A stretch of 48,187 bases of DNA, taken from CALMFQ01 sp964495595. GTDB lineage: Bacteria; Pseudomonadota; Gammaproteobacteria; Burkholderiales; SCOH01. Where the stretch lies: the NCBI GenBank assembly GCA_964495595.1, contig CAZBWH010000015.1, positions 1-48,187 of the forward strand, written 5' to 3'. The position numbers and the translations under genes were made by a program. The notes beneath the pieces are model-generated. The model was given only the letters and a program-made list of their open reading frames with translations. It had not been told where the DNA came from and ran no database searches. The number at the start of each line of letters is the position of its first letter. Position 1 is the stretch's first letter. Positions 32,469 to 42,200 of this stretch are shown here, piece after piece.

Positions 32469-35189
32469 ATGAATTCCCGCACACACTCGATTTGCAAACG
32501 CACCGGGCTGGGCATGATTGCCTGGTCGGTATTTCTTGCCTGGGGTTCCGACGCCTGGGCTGGCCCGGCAGGACGGTTCCTGTACTCGTTCGGCGAAGTG
32601 GCCGTCACCAGCAGCAAGGGCGAATCACGGCCTGCCCAGCGAGGCCAGCAGGTCAACGAAGGAGATCTGGTCATCACCGGACCTGACGGGTCAGCCCAAC
32701 TGCGCATGGACGACAACGGCATGCTGGCCATCCGCGCCAACTCCCGGGTACGGATCGACGAGTTCCGTTACAGCGGCAAGGAAGACGGCAACGAAAGGAG
32801 CTTTTTTGCGCTACTACAGGGCGGTTTTCGTGCCATTACCGGCGCCATCGGCAGCCTTAACAAGCAGAACTACCGCATTCGCACCCCTACGGCCACGATT
32901 GGCATCCGCGGAACAGATCACGAACCCTTTTTTGTCCCGGCTGGCCCTCATCCGTTCGGCGATGCAGCGCCGGGCACTTACGACAAGGTCAACACGGGTG
33001 AAGCGTATATCGAAACCACGGACGGCCTGCTGGGAATCTCGCCCAACCAGGTAGGGTTTGCAGCCGGACAGAACGCTCGCCCGGTGCTGTTGCCCGCGAT
33101 GCCAGCCTTTTTCCGGGTGACCCCCGATCCAAGACCAGCTGACCCTGCCCGCCAGGAGAAGCAGGGCAAGGCGCCTCCCTCTAGCGGCAAAAGCGAAGCC
33201 AAGCCAGACGACAGCAAGCAGCAAGAGGCGCGCAAACCTGCCGCAACAGCCTCTCGCCCACCAACAGCGCTGCCGCCCGCGGTAGCTCAGGCAGCCGCCA
33301 GCCGACTGGCCGGCACACCTGCGGCCACCCCGCTGGCCCAGCCTCAGCAAGTCATCAAGGCCTTGGTTGCCCAACTGGGTGACGAGCGGCTCAATCTTGA
33401 TAACCAGACCATTACCAGCAGCACCGGTGAACGCATCGATGTCGCCGAGACCCTAGTCTGGCAAGGCGGCACCCCAGTGGTCGCTGGCTCGGCTGATGAC
33501 CGCAGCGACAAGGGCGGGCCTGGCGCCGGAATCGAATCCGGCCAAGCCATTCAGGTCGATAGCGCAGGGCGATTGCTCACCGTCGGTAGCGACGACAACC
33601 GGTTAGCCTTTACTCACGGCACTGCTCTGCTGGCGGAAATCCGCCGAGGCAGCCTGGCGCTGGCCAATGGAGAGCGTATGCCGGTTGCCTGGGGACGCTG
33701 GCGGAATCTGGGCGAGGATCAGCGATTCACTCTGGTTGACGATGACCAGAGCCCGCTCGATGCCACCCATTTTCATTACGCCATCGCGCCAGCCATGACC
33801 CCGCTCGCCAATCTCAACCCGGCTGCACTGGGCTTTGCTGCGGGTCGTTACCAACTGCTTGAAGGCACGACCCCCACCACGGAACAGGCAGAGGCGCGCG
33901 GTAGCCTGAACAGCCTGGCGATCCTGATGGACTTCTCGCGCCTGCAACTGATGGAATACACGCTGGACCTCGACGCCAACGGGCGCCATTACACCGCCCG
34001 GTCAACCCAGCCGGCTCCTCTCGATGGCGCAGGTTTCTCGCTGCCGCTTGTCGCGCAGTGTACGGGTTGCACGCTGACATCCCAGGTCCGTGGCGAGGCG
34101 GAAGGCGCACTGGTTGGCCCCAAAGCAGAAGGGATCGTGACCAGCTACGCGCTGGGAAAGCAAAATATCGAGTACGTTTTTGGCGCTGCGGTTCTGGCAC
34201 TGAATAGCCGGCTGGCAGACAGCGGAACGGACAGCAGCTCGGGTACTGACTCCGGTTCGGGAACCGGTACCGGCGGCACCGATTCAGGTAGCGGAACCGG
34301 CAGCGGGTCAGGCACCGACACTGGCTCCGGTACCGGTGGCACCGGCGGCGGCACCGATTCAGGTAGTGGAACCGGCAGCGGATCAGGCACCGGAACAGGT
34401 TCCGGTACCGGTGGCACCAGCGGGGGCACCGCCGGCACACTGTCCGGTGTCATGGTGGGGGCGGATATGCAGCAAATGGTCACCGGGCAGGTTGAGGCCG
34501 GCTCAGGGGTTTATGCCGGACCCAATATTGCGGCCGACAGCAGCGGCAATGTGACCGAAGTCATTGACCAACAATTCTATTTTTCCAGCAATACAGCCCC
34601 GCTAGTTGAATCGAGCACCATCGTCCTGGACCATGAAGATGGCACCTCGCAGAAAATCACCTGGGGCCGTTGGGAGGCCAAATCGGCTGCCAACACCTAC
34701 CTGGTGAAAAACGGCAACACCACCAAGGCCAGCATCGGTAGCTTCCATTTCGCCCGAGCCGATCTGATCACGCAGGCATCAGCGCTGACGGCGCTCAACA
34801 TCGGCAAGACAACCGGCACCTATTGGGCCACTGTCGGGACAACACCCACCTCTGAAATCAACGGCGAAAGCGGACATCTGGAATTCCTGCAGGCTACCGT
34901 CGATTTTTCCAGGCAGCAAATTACCGATTACAAGCTGAAGGTGTCATTCGAGGATCGCTGGTTCAAGGGGAGTGGTGGTGGCGTTGCGCTCAGCCCGACG
35001 TTCACCTTGCGCCTCAACGGTGACTGCATGGGGTGTTCAAAGGCGAGTCCCGACTCGCTGGTGCCGATTACCGGATCGGCCAGCGGTGCCTTCGTCGGGC
35101 CGAAGGCGGAAGGGATGATTTCTTCTTACAACATGCAGACCACCAACGGTGAGCGCAGCACGACCGGGGTGGCTGTCGGCCAACGTTAA
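32469..35189 (+). CDS. Exported FecR-domain protein with two TbpB-like C-terminal barrel domains; probable cargo of the preceding transporter
   Basis: A 906-residue secreted protein. The signal peptide (about 1-31, GMIAWSVFLAWGSDAWA) has no lipobox cysteine. A FecR domain (about 33-200) includes GEVAVTSSKGESRPAQRGQQ, GSAQLRMDDNGMLAIRANS and RTPTATIGIRGTDHE. A Pro/Ala/Lys-rich linker follows. Two homologous domains begin at WGRW near 406 and 730, each with GTTPT, VDFSR or MDFSR, a CxxC pair (about 531 and 853), and VGPKAEG near 548 and 876. They are separated by a Gly/Ser/Thr/Asp linker. The G-A-VGPKAEG ending is characteristic of TbpB-type barrels used as export signals. Ligand unknown. FecR here is probably structural, not a sigma regulator. 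Confidence 0.7.
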   Translation: MNSRTHSICKRTGLGMIAWSVFLAWGSDAWAGPAGRFLYSFGEVAVTSSKGESRPAQRGQQVNEGDLVITGPDGSAQLRMDDNGMLAIRANSRVRIDEFRYSGKEDGNERSFFALLQGGFRAITGAIGSLNKQNYRIRTPTATIGIRGTDHEPFFVPAGPHPFGDAAPGTYDKVNTGEAYIETTDGLLGISPNQVGFAAGQNARPVLLPAMPAFFRVTPDPRPADPARQEKQGKAPPSSGKSEAKPDDSKQQEARKPAATASRPPTALPPAVAQAAASRLAGTPAATPLAQPQQVIKALVAQLGDERLNLDNQTITSSTGERIDVAETLVWQGGTPVVAGSADDRSDKGGPGAGIESGQAIQVDSAGRLLTVGSDDNRLAFTHGTALLAEIRRGSLALANGERMPVAWGRWRNLGEDQRFTLVDDDQSPLDATHFHYAIAPAMTPLANLNPAALGFAAGRYQLLEGTTPTTEQAEARGSLNSLAILMDFSRLQLMEYTLDLDANGRHYTARSTQPAPLDGAGFSLPLVAQCTGCTLTSQVRGEAEGALVGPKAEGIVTSYALGKQNIEYVFGAAVLALNSRLADSGTDSSSGTDSGSGTGTGGTDSGSGTGSGSGTDTGSGTGGTGGGTDSGSGTGSGSGTGTGSGTGGTSGGTAGTLSGVMVGADMQQMVTGQVEAGSGVYAGPNIAADSSGNVTEVIDQQFYFSSNTAPLVESSTIVLDHEDGTSQKITWGRWEAKSAANTYLVKNGNTTKASIGSFHFARADLITQASALTALNIGKTTGTYWATVGTTPTSEINGESGHLEFLQATVDFSRQQITDYKLKVSFEDRWFKGSGGGVALSPTFTLRLNGDCMGCSKASPDSLVPITGSASGAFVGPKAEGMISSYNMQTTNGERSTTGVAVGQR
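34272..34421 (+). repeat. 75-bp tandem repeat encoding a Gly/Ser/Thr linker
   Basis: Two adjacent 75-base units (34272-34346, 34347-34421) differ at only a few positions. They encode 25-residue units beginning GGTDSGSGTGSGSGT. Related shorter GSGT text precedes them. The repeat lies between the two barrel domains and keeps the frame, so copy-number change would alter linker length by multiples of 25 residues. Confidence 0.8.
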
Positions 35190-35313
35190 GCGGTGGCAGG
35201 CACACCTTTCCTCGTTTTCCCCCCGCCATCACCATGATTCGCGGGGGCATTTCCACCCCTGACCAGCATCTCGCCGCACCAGCAACCACAAACCTGCCCG
35301 GCACGGCTGGACA

Positions 35314-35358
35314 CCGCTCTGGCATTGGCTTTCAGGCTGGCCTGCAGGCCAATGCCAG
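35314..35358. repeat. REP-like palindromic repeat, copy 2
   Basis: CTGGCATTGGC (35319-35329) and GCCAATGCCAG (35348-35358) form a perfect hairpin with an inner CAGGC/GCCTG pairing. The 16-mer CCGCTCTGGCATTGGC at 35314-35329 is identical to one in copy 1 (5302-5317). It lies in the 225-base gap between the FecR gene and the convergent isomerase gene, which otherwise shows nothing clear. Confidence 0.7.
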
Positions 35359-35414
35359 CGGGCGCTGCAGCCTGGCAGGCTTGAGGCAGGTCGGCGGCAG
35401 CAACCATCGAAACG

Positions 35415-36161
35415 TTACTGGACCAGCGGAGAATCCACGCCTTCCATGTCAAATCCCTGAATGCTGGCCTGGCCGACCAGCATCTGCAGGTACTGATGCA
35501 ATGCGCGGCTTTGCGAGGCATGGGTAAGGAACTGGGCGATCTGCTCCCTGACCATCTCGAACGGCAGCAACCGACCTTCCGCACGACGATCAACCCGCAC
35601 GATATGCATTCCGAACCGGGTTTCCACCAGTGAGTCGCATATCTCGCCTTCACCCAGGCGAAAGATCACCGCATCGAATTCCGGTACGGTCGCGCCGCGC
35701 TGCAACTGACCCAGGCTCCCGCCCACTTCGCCGGACGGGCAGTTGGAAAATTTTCTGGCCAGGTCGGCAAACCGCTCCGGATGCTGCTTGAGCTCAGTCA
35801 ACACGTCATTGGCAGTCGCCCGCAGCAATTCCAGCGGCGCGGAATCAGTTACCTGGAACAGGATGTGGCTGGCCTCCACCAGGTCTCCGTTGCGAAACTG
35901 CACGGCATGGTTTTCATAGTACGTCTGGCAAGCTGCATCGTCGGCGTCCGGCACCTGGCATTGGCTGACGATGACTTGATTGATGGTTTCGTCGTCGTCT
36001 GCTCCCTGCAACCCGAGTTCACGGGCCTTCTGCAACAGCAGTTCACGCAGGATCAGCTCATGAACCGTGGCCTGTAGCGGGCTTCTGGCGTCCTGATGGC
36101 GAGGCAGTTCGGCCTCGACCATGGCATCAGTAATTTCGGTACCGTTTACGGTAATCCCCAT
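35415..36161 (-). CDS. Parvulin-type peptidyl-prolyl isomerase
   Basis: A 248-residue protein with an N-terminal helical chaperone-like part (about 1-95) and a parvulin domain (about 98-195): VEASHILFQVTDSAP, FADLARKFSNCPSGEVGGSL, GATVPEFDAVIFRLGEGEI and ETRFGMHIVRVDRRAEG. No signal peptide is present, so it should act in the cytoplasm, unlike SurA or PpiD; NifM is a comparable cytoplasmic parvulin. It lies downstream of narI on the same strand after a strong hairpin. Genes of this kind are found at the end of nar operons and may help fold or mature the nitrate reductase. Confidence 0.88.
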   Translation of the reverse strand: MGITVNGTEITDAMVEAELPRHQDARSPLQATVHELILRELLLQKARELGLQGADDDETINQVIVSQCQVPDADDAACQTYYENHAVQFRNGDLVEASHILFQVTDSAPLELLRATANDVLTELKQHPERFADLARKFSNCPSGEVGGSLGQLQRGATVPEFDAVIFRLGEGEICDSLVETRFGMHIVRVDRRAEGRLLPFEMVREQIAQFLTHASQSRALHQYLQMLVGQASIQGFDMEGVDSPLVQ

Positions 36162-36204
36162 CGCGAGCTCCTGAAGTTGTCAATGGATCAAATACATCAA
36201 TAGA

Positions 36205-36238
36205 AAACGGGCATGGAGTGTAACATCCATGCCCGTTT
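36205..36238 (-). terminator. Hairpin between narI and the isomerase gene
   Basis: A perfect 13-bp stem (AAACGGGCATGGA / TCCATGCCCGTTT) with an 8-base loop. Read on the minus strand the stem is followed by TTTT within CGTTTTCTATTG, so it can act as an intrinsic terminator that lowers isomerase expression relative to nar. Confidence 0.75.
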
Positions 36239-36259
36239 CATGCTGCCTGCCGACGTGGA

Positions 36260-36943
36260 TCAGCGGGTGCGTACCAGCTGCCAGGCGCGGCTCAGATAAG
36301 TCACCGCACCGAATCCGCTCCAGATATGAACCAGACGGGTGAACGGGAAAATCACGAAAATGCTCATACCCATGAACAGGTGCAACTTGAACAGCGGTGA
36401 GGTTTCGACGATGAACTGGGCTGCGTCAGCACGGAAGGTCACAATGTGCTGGGCCCAGGTCATCAGCATAACCATCATGTGGCCGTCCATGTGCCCCGCC
36501 GACACCGGGATGGTGGCCAGGCCGAGCGACACGGTAATCAGCAGCCACACCAGCACCAGCTTGTCACCAAAACGGGTCTGCGCGGCAATGCGCGGCTCGG
36601 TCAGACGACGATGGATCAGGATCAGCAGACCGATCAGGCACATGGCGCCCATGATGCCACCAGCAATCATCGCGAACGCCTGCTTGGCGCCGTGTGGCAC
36701 GCCCAGCGCATCCCAGATGGCTACCGGTGTCAGCAAGCCGACGAAGTGGCCGAAGAACAGGCCGATGATGCCGATGTGAAACAGGTTGCTGCCCAGGCGC
36801 AATGCGCCGGTACGCAACAGCTGCGACGATTCGCTGCGCCAGGTGTACTGATCACGTTCAAAACGTGCCAGGCTGCCGAGCAGGAACACGGCTGCAGCGA
36901 TGTACGGGTAGATCCCGAACAGGAATTGATGCAGATAATCCAT
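36260..36943 (-). CDS. narI: Respiratory nitrate reductase gamma subunit
   Basis: A 227-residue membrane cytochrome b with five hydrophobic helices. It passes electrons from quinol through two haems b to NarH. Landmarks are FLFGIYPYIAAAVFLLGSLA at the N-terminus, HIGIIGLFFGHFVGLLTP with haem-ligand histidines, MMVMLMTWAQHIVTF, and LFKLHLFMGMSIFVIFPFTR with the C-terminal histidine ligand followed by RLVHIWSGF. Length equals that of E. coli NarI. It starts 15 bases after narJ. Confidence 0.96.
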   Translation of the reverse strand: MDYLHQFLFGIYPYIAAAVFLLGSLARFERDQYTWRSESSQLLRTGALRLGSNLFHIGIIGLFFGHFVGLLTPVAIWDALGVPHGAKQAFAMIAGGIMGAMCLIGLLILIHRRLTEPRIAAQTRFGDKLVLVWLLITVSLGLATIPVSAGHMDGHMMVMLMTWAQHIVTFRADAAQFIVETSPLFKLHLFMGMSIFVIFPFTRLVHIWSGFGAVTYLSRAWQLVRTR

Positions 36944-36958
36944 GATTGATTTCCTCCG

Positions 36959-37600
36959 TTAAACCCGCTTGGGCGCCTGGCCCTTGGGGTAGAACTGCAC
37001 AGTTTGGGTTTTGGGCTTGAGCAAGGGTTCGACACCATCCGGCGACGGTCCGAATGTTTCCATCGCTTCATCCATGTCGCGGACCGGCGGCTCGGCGAGC
37101 GGCTGCGGCTCTACCGAAGTCAGCGTGCGCAGCACGTTGAATACATGGGCATACGGACTACCATTGGCATCCAGCTTGTCGCCGATCATGGCCAGCACAT
37201 GAATCGCGTCGCCGAGCAGACGCTCTGCCTCCTCTGCCTGGATCTGGCCGAGAAATTCGAGGAACAGCGGAATGTAGTCCGGCAGTTCATCGGCAGTCAC
37301 ATCAAACCCGTGCTTGCGATACTCTTCAAGCAAATCCACCATTGCCGGGCCGCGGTCGCGGCTTTCGCCATGAATATGCTCAAAGAGATGCAGGCTGTGT
37401 TTCGGATTACGGTCGAAGGTCGCCACATAATTTTCCTGTAGCGGGATCAAACCGTGCTGCTCGAAGAAGCGGAACAGCGGCTGCACTTCTGCTGCCATTT
37501 GCGGATCGGCTGCCAGCGCCGTTTCCAGTTCAGGCAGCGCAGCCAGCCAGTCCTGCTCCGGGTAGAGCAGCAATGCGGACAGCACTTGGTAGTGTTGCAT
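36959..37600 (-). CDS. narJ: Nitrate reductase molybdenum cofactor assembly chaperone
   Basis: A 213-residue helical cytoplasmic chaperone of the NarJ/TorD family. LSALLLYPEQDWLAALPELE, VATFDRNPKHSLHLFEHIHGESRDRG (in parts: FDRNPKHSLHLFEH, GESRDRGPAM) and DELPDYIPLFLEFLGQI are typical. It binds the NarG N-terminus and is needed for cofactor insertion and membrane attachment. It is not part of the final enzyme. It lies between narH (83-base gap) and narI (15-base gap), the universal order. Confidence 0.95.
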   Translation of the reverse strand: MQHYQVLSALLLYPEQDWLAALPELETALAADPQMAAEVQPLFRFFEQHGLIPLQENYVATFDRNPKHSLHLFEHIHGESRDRGPAMVDLLEEYRKHGFDVTADELPDYIPLFLEFLGQIQAEEAERLLGDAIHVLAMIGDKLDANGSPYAHVFNVLRTLTSVEPQPLAEPPVRDMDEAMETFGPSPDGVEPLLKPKTQTVQFYPKGQAPKRV

Positions 37601-37683
37601 TGTGTGTCTCCTTGCAAATCTGAGTCGGTTGATACGGCGGGTCAGTCGGCCGAACCGCTAACCCGCCCTGCCTGACCCTGACC

Positions 37684-39240
37684 TCAGACGCCTTCCAGTT
37701 GCTGTTTCTTGCGCGATTTCGGCATCTCGACAAAGATCTCGCTGCCGGTCTTTTTCTTGCCGAACAGCGTGCCTTCCGATGTACCACCGGAACAGCCATT
37801 GCCGAAGCTGAAGCCACACGAGCCCTTTTCGTTGAAGCTGTCTTCCACCATTTCCTTGTGGCTGGACGGAATCACGAAACGGTCTTCGTAGTTGGCAATC
37901 GCCATGATCTGGTACATGTCTTCCACTTGCGCTTCCGACAGCCCCACTTGTTGCAGTACCGCTTTGTTCGGCTGCTTCTCGACCACTTGCGAACGCTTGT
38001 AGGCGCGCATGGCAAGCATCCGGTCCAGAGCGGTGACGACCGGCTCTTCCTTACCGGCAGTCAGCAGATTGGCCAGGTAACGCACTGGAATCCGCAACGA
38101 CTTGGTATCCGGAATGATACCGTTCATGCCCATCTTGCCGGACTCGGCCGCCGACTGGATCGGCGACAGCGGCGGGATGTACCACACCATTGGCAGCGTG
38201 CGGTATTCCGGATGCAGCGGGAACGCCACTTTCCATTCGCAAGCCATCTTGTAAACCGGCGATTTCTGCGCCGCAGTCAGCCACGAATCCGGGATGCCCT
38301 GCTTGCGTGCTTCTTCGATCACTGCCGGCGAGTTCGGGTCGAGGAACAGCTTGAGCTGTGCTTCGTACAGGTCCTTCTCATTGGCAACCGATGCAGCAGC
38401 TTCGATACCGTCGGCGTCGTACAGCAACACGCCCAGGTAACGGATACGGCCCACGCAGGTTTCCGAACATACGGTCGGCTGACCGGCTTCCAGACGCGGG
38501 TAGCAGAAGATGCACTTCTCTGCCTTGCCCGAAGACCAGTTGTAATAGATCTTCTTGTAAGGGCAACCAGAGATACACATCCGCCAGCCGCGGCATTTGT
38601 CCTGGTCAACCAGCACGATACCGTCGTCTTCACGCTTGTAGATCGAGCCGGACGGGCACGATGCCACGCAAGCTGGGTTCAGACAGTGTTCGCACAGGCG
38701 TGGCAGGTACATCAGGAAGGTGTTTTCGAAAGTCGAATACATTTCCTTCTGTACGCCTTCGAACAGGGCGTCACGACCACGCGAGCTGAATTCGCCGCCC
38801 AGATCGTCTTCCCAGTTCGGGCCCCAGTGGATCTTGTCCATCTTCTGGCCGGTAATCACCGAGATCGGCCGCGCGGTTGGCGGGGTCTGGCTCAGCGGGG
38901 CCTTCTGCAGATGCTCGTAGTCGTAAGTGAACGGCTCGTAGTAGTCATCGATTTCCGGCAGGTTCGGATTGGCGAAAATGCTGGCCAGAATCCGGAGCTT
39001 GCCACCCTGACGCGGTTCGATCTTGCCATCGGCACGACGAACCCAGCCGCCTTTCCATTTTTCCTGGTTTTCCCACTCTTTCGGGTAACCGATACCGGGC
39101 TTGGATTCAACGTTGTTGAACCAGACGTACTCGACGCCGTCGCGACTGGTCCAGACGTTCTTGCAAGTGATCGAACAGGTGTGACAGCCGATACACTTGT
39201 CGAGGTTCAGCACCATTGCTACCTGGGCGCGAATCTTCAT
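37684..39240 (-). CDS. narH: Respiratory nitrate reductase beta subunit
   Basis: A 518-residue iron-sulfur protein starting MKIRAQVAMVLNLDKCIGCH. Cysteine groups for four clusters are visible: CIGCHTCSITCKNVW, CEHCLNPACVASCPSG, CRGWRMCISGCPYKK (where Trp replaces a Cys, giving the 3Fe-4S cluster) and CIFCYPRLEAG with CSETCVGR. It wires NarI haems to the NarG active site. The start overlaps the narG stop by 4 bases (ATGA), as expected for a tightly coupled pair. Confidence 0.97.
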   Translation of the reverse strand: MKIRAQVAMVLNLDKCIGCHTCSITCKNVWTSRDGVEYVWFNNVESKPGIGYPKEWENQEKWKGGWVRRADGKIEPRQGGKLRILASIFANPNLPEIDDYYEPFTYDYEHLQKAPLSQTPPTARPISVITGQKMDKIHWGPNWEDDLGGEFSSRGRDALFEGVQKEMYSTFENTFLMYLPRLCEHCLNPACVASCPSGSIYKREDDGIVLVDQDKCRGWRMCISGCPYKKIYYNWSSGKAEKCIFCYPRLEAGQPTVCSETCVGRIRYLGVLLYDADGIEAAASVANEKDLYEAQLKLFLDPNSPAVIEEARKQGIPDSWLTAAQKSPVYKMACEWKVAFPLHPEYRTLPMVWYIPPLSPIQSAAESGKMGMNGIIPDTKSLRIPVRYLANLLTAGKEEPVVTALDRMLAMRAYKRSQVVEKQPNKAVLQQVGLSEAQVEDMYQIMAIANYEDRFVIPSSHKEMVEDSFNEKGSCGFSFGNGCSGGTSEGTLFGKKKTGSEIFVEMPKSRKKQQLEGV

Positions 39241-42200
39241 TTGCTTGCTCCTTCCTCAACCAACGGGCCTTCCAGCCAGTCCACCTTGTTCATCTTGCGC
39301 ACGATCACATATTCGTCGCGGTTCGAGCCAACGGTGCCGTAGTAGTTGAAACCGTAGGCCTGCTGTACATAACCACCGATCATGTGGGTCGGCTTGGTTA
39401 CGGTACGGGTCACCGAGTTGTGCATGCCACCACGGAAGCCGGATGTTTCGGCGCCCGGAACGTTCACGATCTTTTCCTGCGCGTGGTACATCAGACACAT
39501 GCCACGCGGCACGCGCTGCGACACCACCACACGGGCAGTCAGTGTCCCGTTGACGTTGTAAACCTCGACCCAGTCGTTGTCCTGCAGGCCGACTTCCTTG
39601 GCTTCGACTTCCGATACCCAGACGTGCGGGCCACCGCGCGACAGCGTCAGCATGCGCAGGTTGTCGGTGTAGGTGCTGTGGATACCCCATTTCTGGTGCG
39701 GGGTAATCCAGTTCAGCACCAGTTCGCCGTTACCGTTGCTCATCTTGCCCTGAACCGGCTTGATGGTCTTGGTGTCGATCGCCGGCTTGTACAGGGTGAA
39801 GCCCTCACCAAACTGCAGCATCCAGTAGTGATCCTGGTAGAACTGCTGACGGCCGGTCAGGGTACGCCAGGGGATCATCTCGTGGACGTTGGTGTAGCCG
39901 GCGTTGTAGCTGACTTCTTCGCTTTCCAGGCCAGACCAGGTCGGCGCCGAAATGATCTTGCGCGGCTGCGACTGCACGTCACGGAAGCGGATCTTGTCGT
40001 GCTCGCGGCCTACCGCCAAGTGGGAGTGATCGCGGCCTGTAATCTTCGACAGCGCTTCCCAGGCTTTCACCGACACGTGACCGTTGGTTTCCGGAGCGAA
40101 GGTCAGGATCATTTCCGCCGCATCAATCGCGGTATCCAGCTTCGGCCGGCCCTTGCTCACGCCTTCTTCGGTAATCACCTTGTTCAGGTCACCGATTTCG
40201 TGCACTTCGTGCTCGGTATTCCAGTTAATACCCTTGCCGCCATTGCCCAGCTTGTCGAGCAAGGGGCCGATCGAGGTGAACTTCTTGTAGATGTCGCCGT
40301 AATTGCGCTCGACCACGGTCATCGTCGGCATGGTCTTGCCCGGAATCGGCTCGCACTCGCCTTTTTTCCAGTCTTTCGGCTCGAACGGCTGACCGAGTTC
40401 GGACGGGGTATCGTGCATCAGCGGAGTGAGCACCAGATCCTTGCGGGTACCGAGGTAATCCTTGGCGATCTCGCTGAATTTCTTCGCCAGCCCCTTGTAG
40501 ATTTCCCAGTCGGACTTCGACTGCCACAACGGCTGCACCGCCTCGCTCAACGGGTGGATGAACGGGTGCATGTCGGAGGTATTCAGATCGTCCTTCTCGT
40601 ACCAGGTTGCCGACGGCAACACGATATCGCCGTACAGACAGGTCGTCGACATACGGAAATCCAGCACCACCAGCAGATCCAGCTTGCCTTCGGCAGCCTG
40701 CTCACGGTATTTCACTTCACTCGGCTTGATAGCGGCTTTTTCGTCGCCAAACACAGCGTTCTGGGTGCCCAGCAGATACTTGAGGAAATACTCGTGGCCC
40801 TTGCCCGACGAACCGAGAATGTTCGAGCGCCAGACAAACATGTTGCGCGGGAAGTTTTTCGGATTATCCGGATCGTCACAACTGAAGTTCAGCTTGCCGG
40901 CCTTGATCTGCTCAACGGCGTAAGGAACCGCTTCCTTGCCGGCTTCTTCAGCGGCACGGACGATATCCAGCGGATTGATTTCCAGTTGCGGAGCCGACGG
41001 CAGCCAGCCCATGCGTTCGGACTTGGCATTGAAGTCGATCAGCGACATCTTGCTCATCGCCGAATCATTGGCCGTCGAAGCCATGATTTCATCTGCATGC
41101 AGCTTCTCGTGACGCCACTGGCTGGTGTGAGCGTAGAAGAACGAGGTGCCGTTCATCTGGCGCGGCGGGCGCATCCAGTCGGATGCAAACGCCAGCGGGG
41201 CCCAGCCGAATTGCGGACGCAGCTTTTCCTGGCCCACGTAGTGCGCCCAGCCACCACCGGATTGACCTACGCAACCACACATCATCAGCATGTTGATGAT
41301 GCCACGGTAGATCATGTCGTTGTGGTACCAGTGATTCAGTGCCGCACCAACAATGACCATGCTCTTGCCGTGGGTCTTGTGGGCGTTTTCCGAGAACTCG
41401 CGTGCCACGGTGATCACATCGGCACGCTTCACCGAGGTGTGCTTTTCCTGCCATGCCGGAGTGTACGGAACGTCTTCATCGTAGCTCTTGGCAACATTGC
41501 CGCCACCCAGACCACGATCGATACCGTAGTTGCCGATCAGCAAATCGTAAACGGTGGCTACCAGCGCTTCGCTGCCATCGGCCAGCGTCAGCTTTTTCAC
41601 CGGGACATTGCGCACCAGCATGTCGCTGGCGTCTTTGCCGCCGAAATACGGGAATGCTACACCAGCCACGTCATCACGGCAGTCGATCAACGACAGCAGC
41701 GGGTCGATTTCGCCACCTTTGCCGCCATCTTTCAATTCCAGGTTCCAGCGACCGACCTTGTCGCCCTGCTCACCCCAGCGGAAACCGGCCACGCCGTTCG
41801 GCGCCACAATGCTGTTGGTCTTGGCATCGATCAGCAGGGTTTTCCATTCGGCGTTGTTGGCTTCGCCCAAGTTGTCTGCCAGATGCGAGGCACGCAGGAA
41901 GAAATCGCTAACGTAATGATCGCCCTGCTTTTTCAGCATGACCAGCATCGGACTGTCGGTGTACTGCTTCATGTAACCGGTGAAGTAGTCGCTCTTGTTC
42001 GACAGGTGCCACTCTTTCAGGATCACATGACCCATTGCCATCGCCAGCGCGGCGTCGGTGCCCTGCTTCGGCGCCAGCCAGATGTCGCCGAATTTCACCA
42101 TTTCGCCGAAGTCGGACGACACGGCGACGGTCTTGGTACCCTTGTAGCGCACTTCGGTATAGAAGTGGGCATCCGGAGTACGGGTCTGCGGTACGTTCGA

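Noticed and set aside
32469..33070. FecR as an anti-sigma regulator of iron uptake
   Set aside because: The FecR domain is in an exported protein without a membrane anchor, and no ECF sigma gene is nearby.
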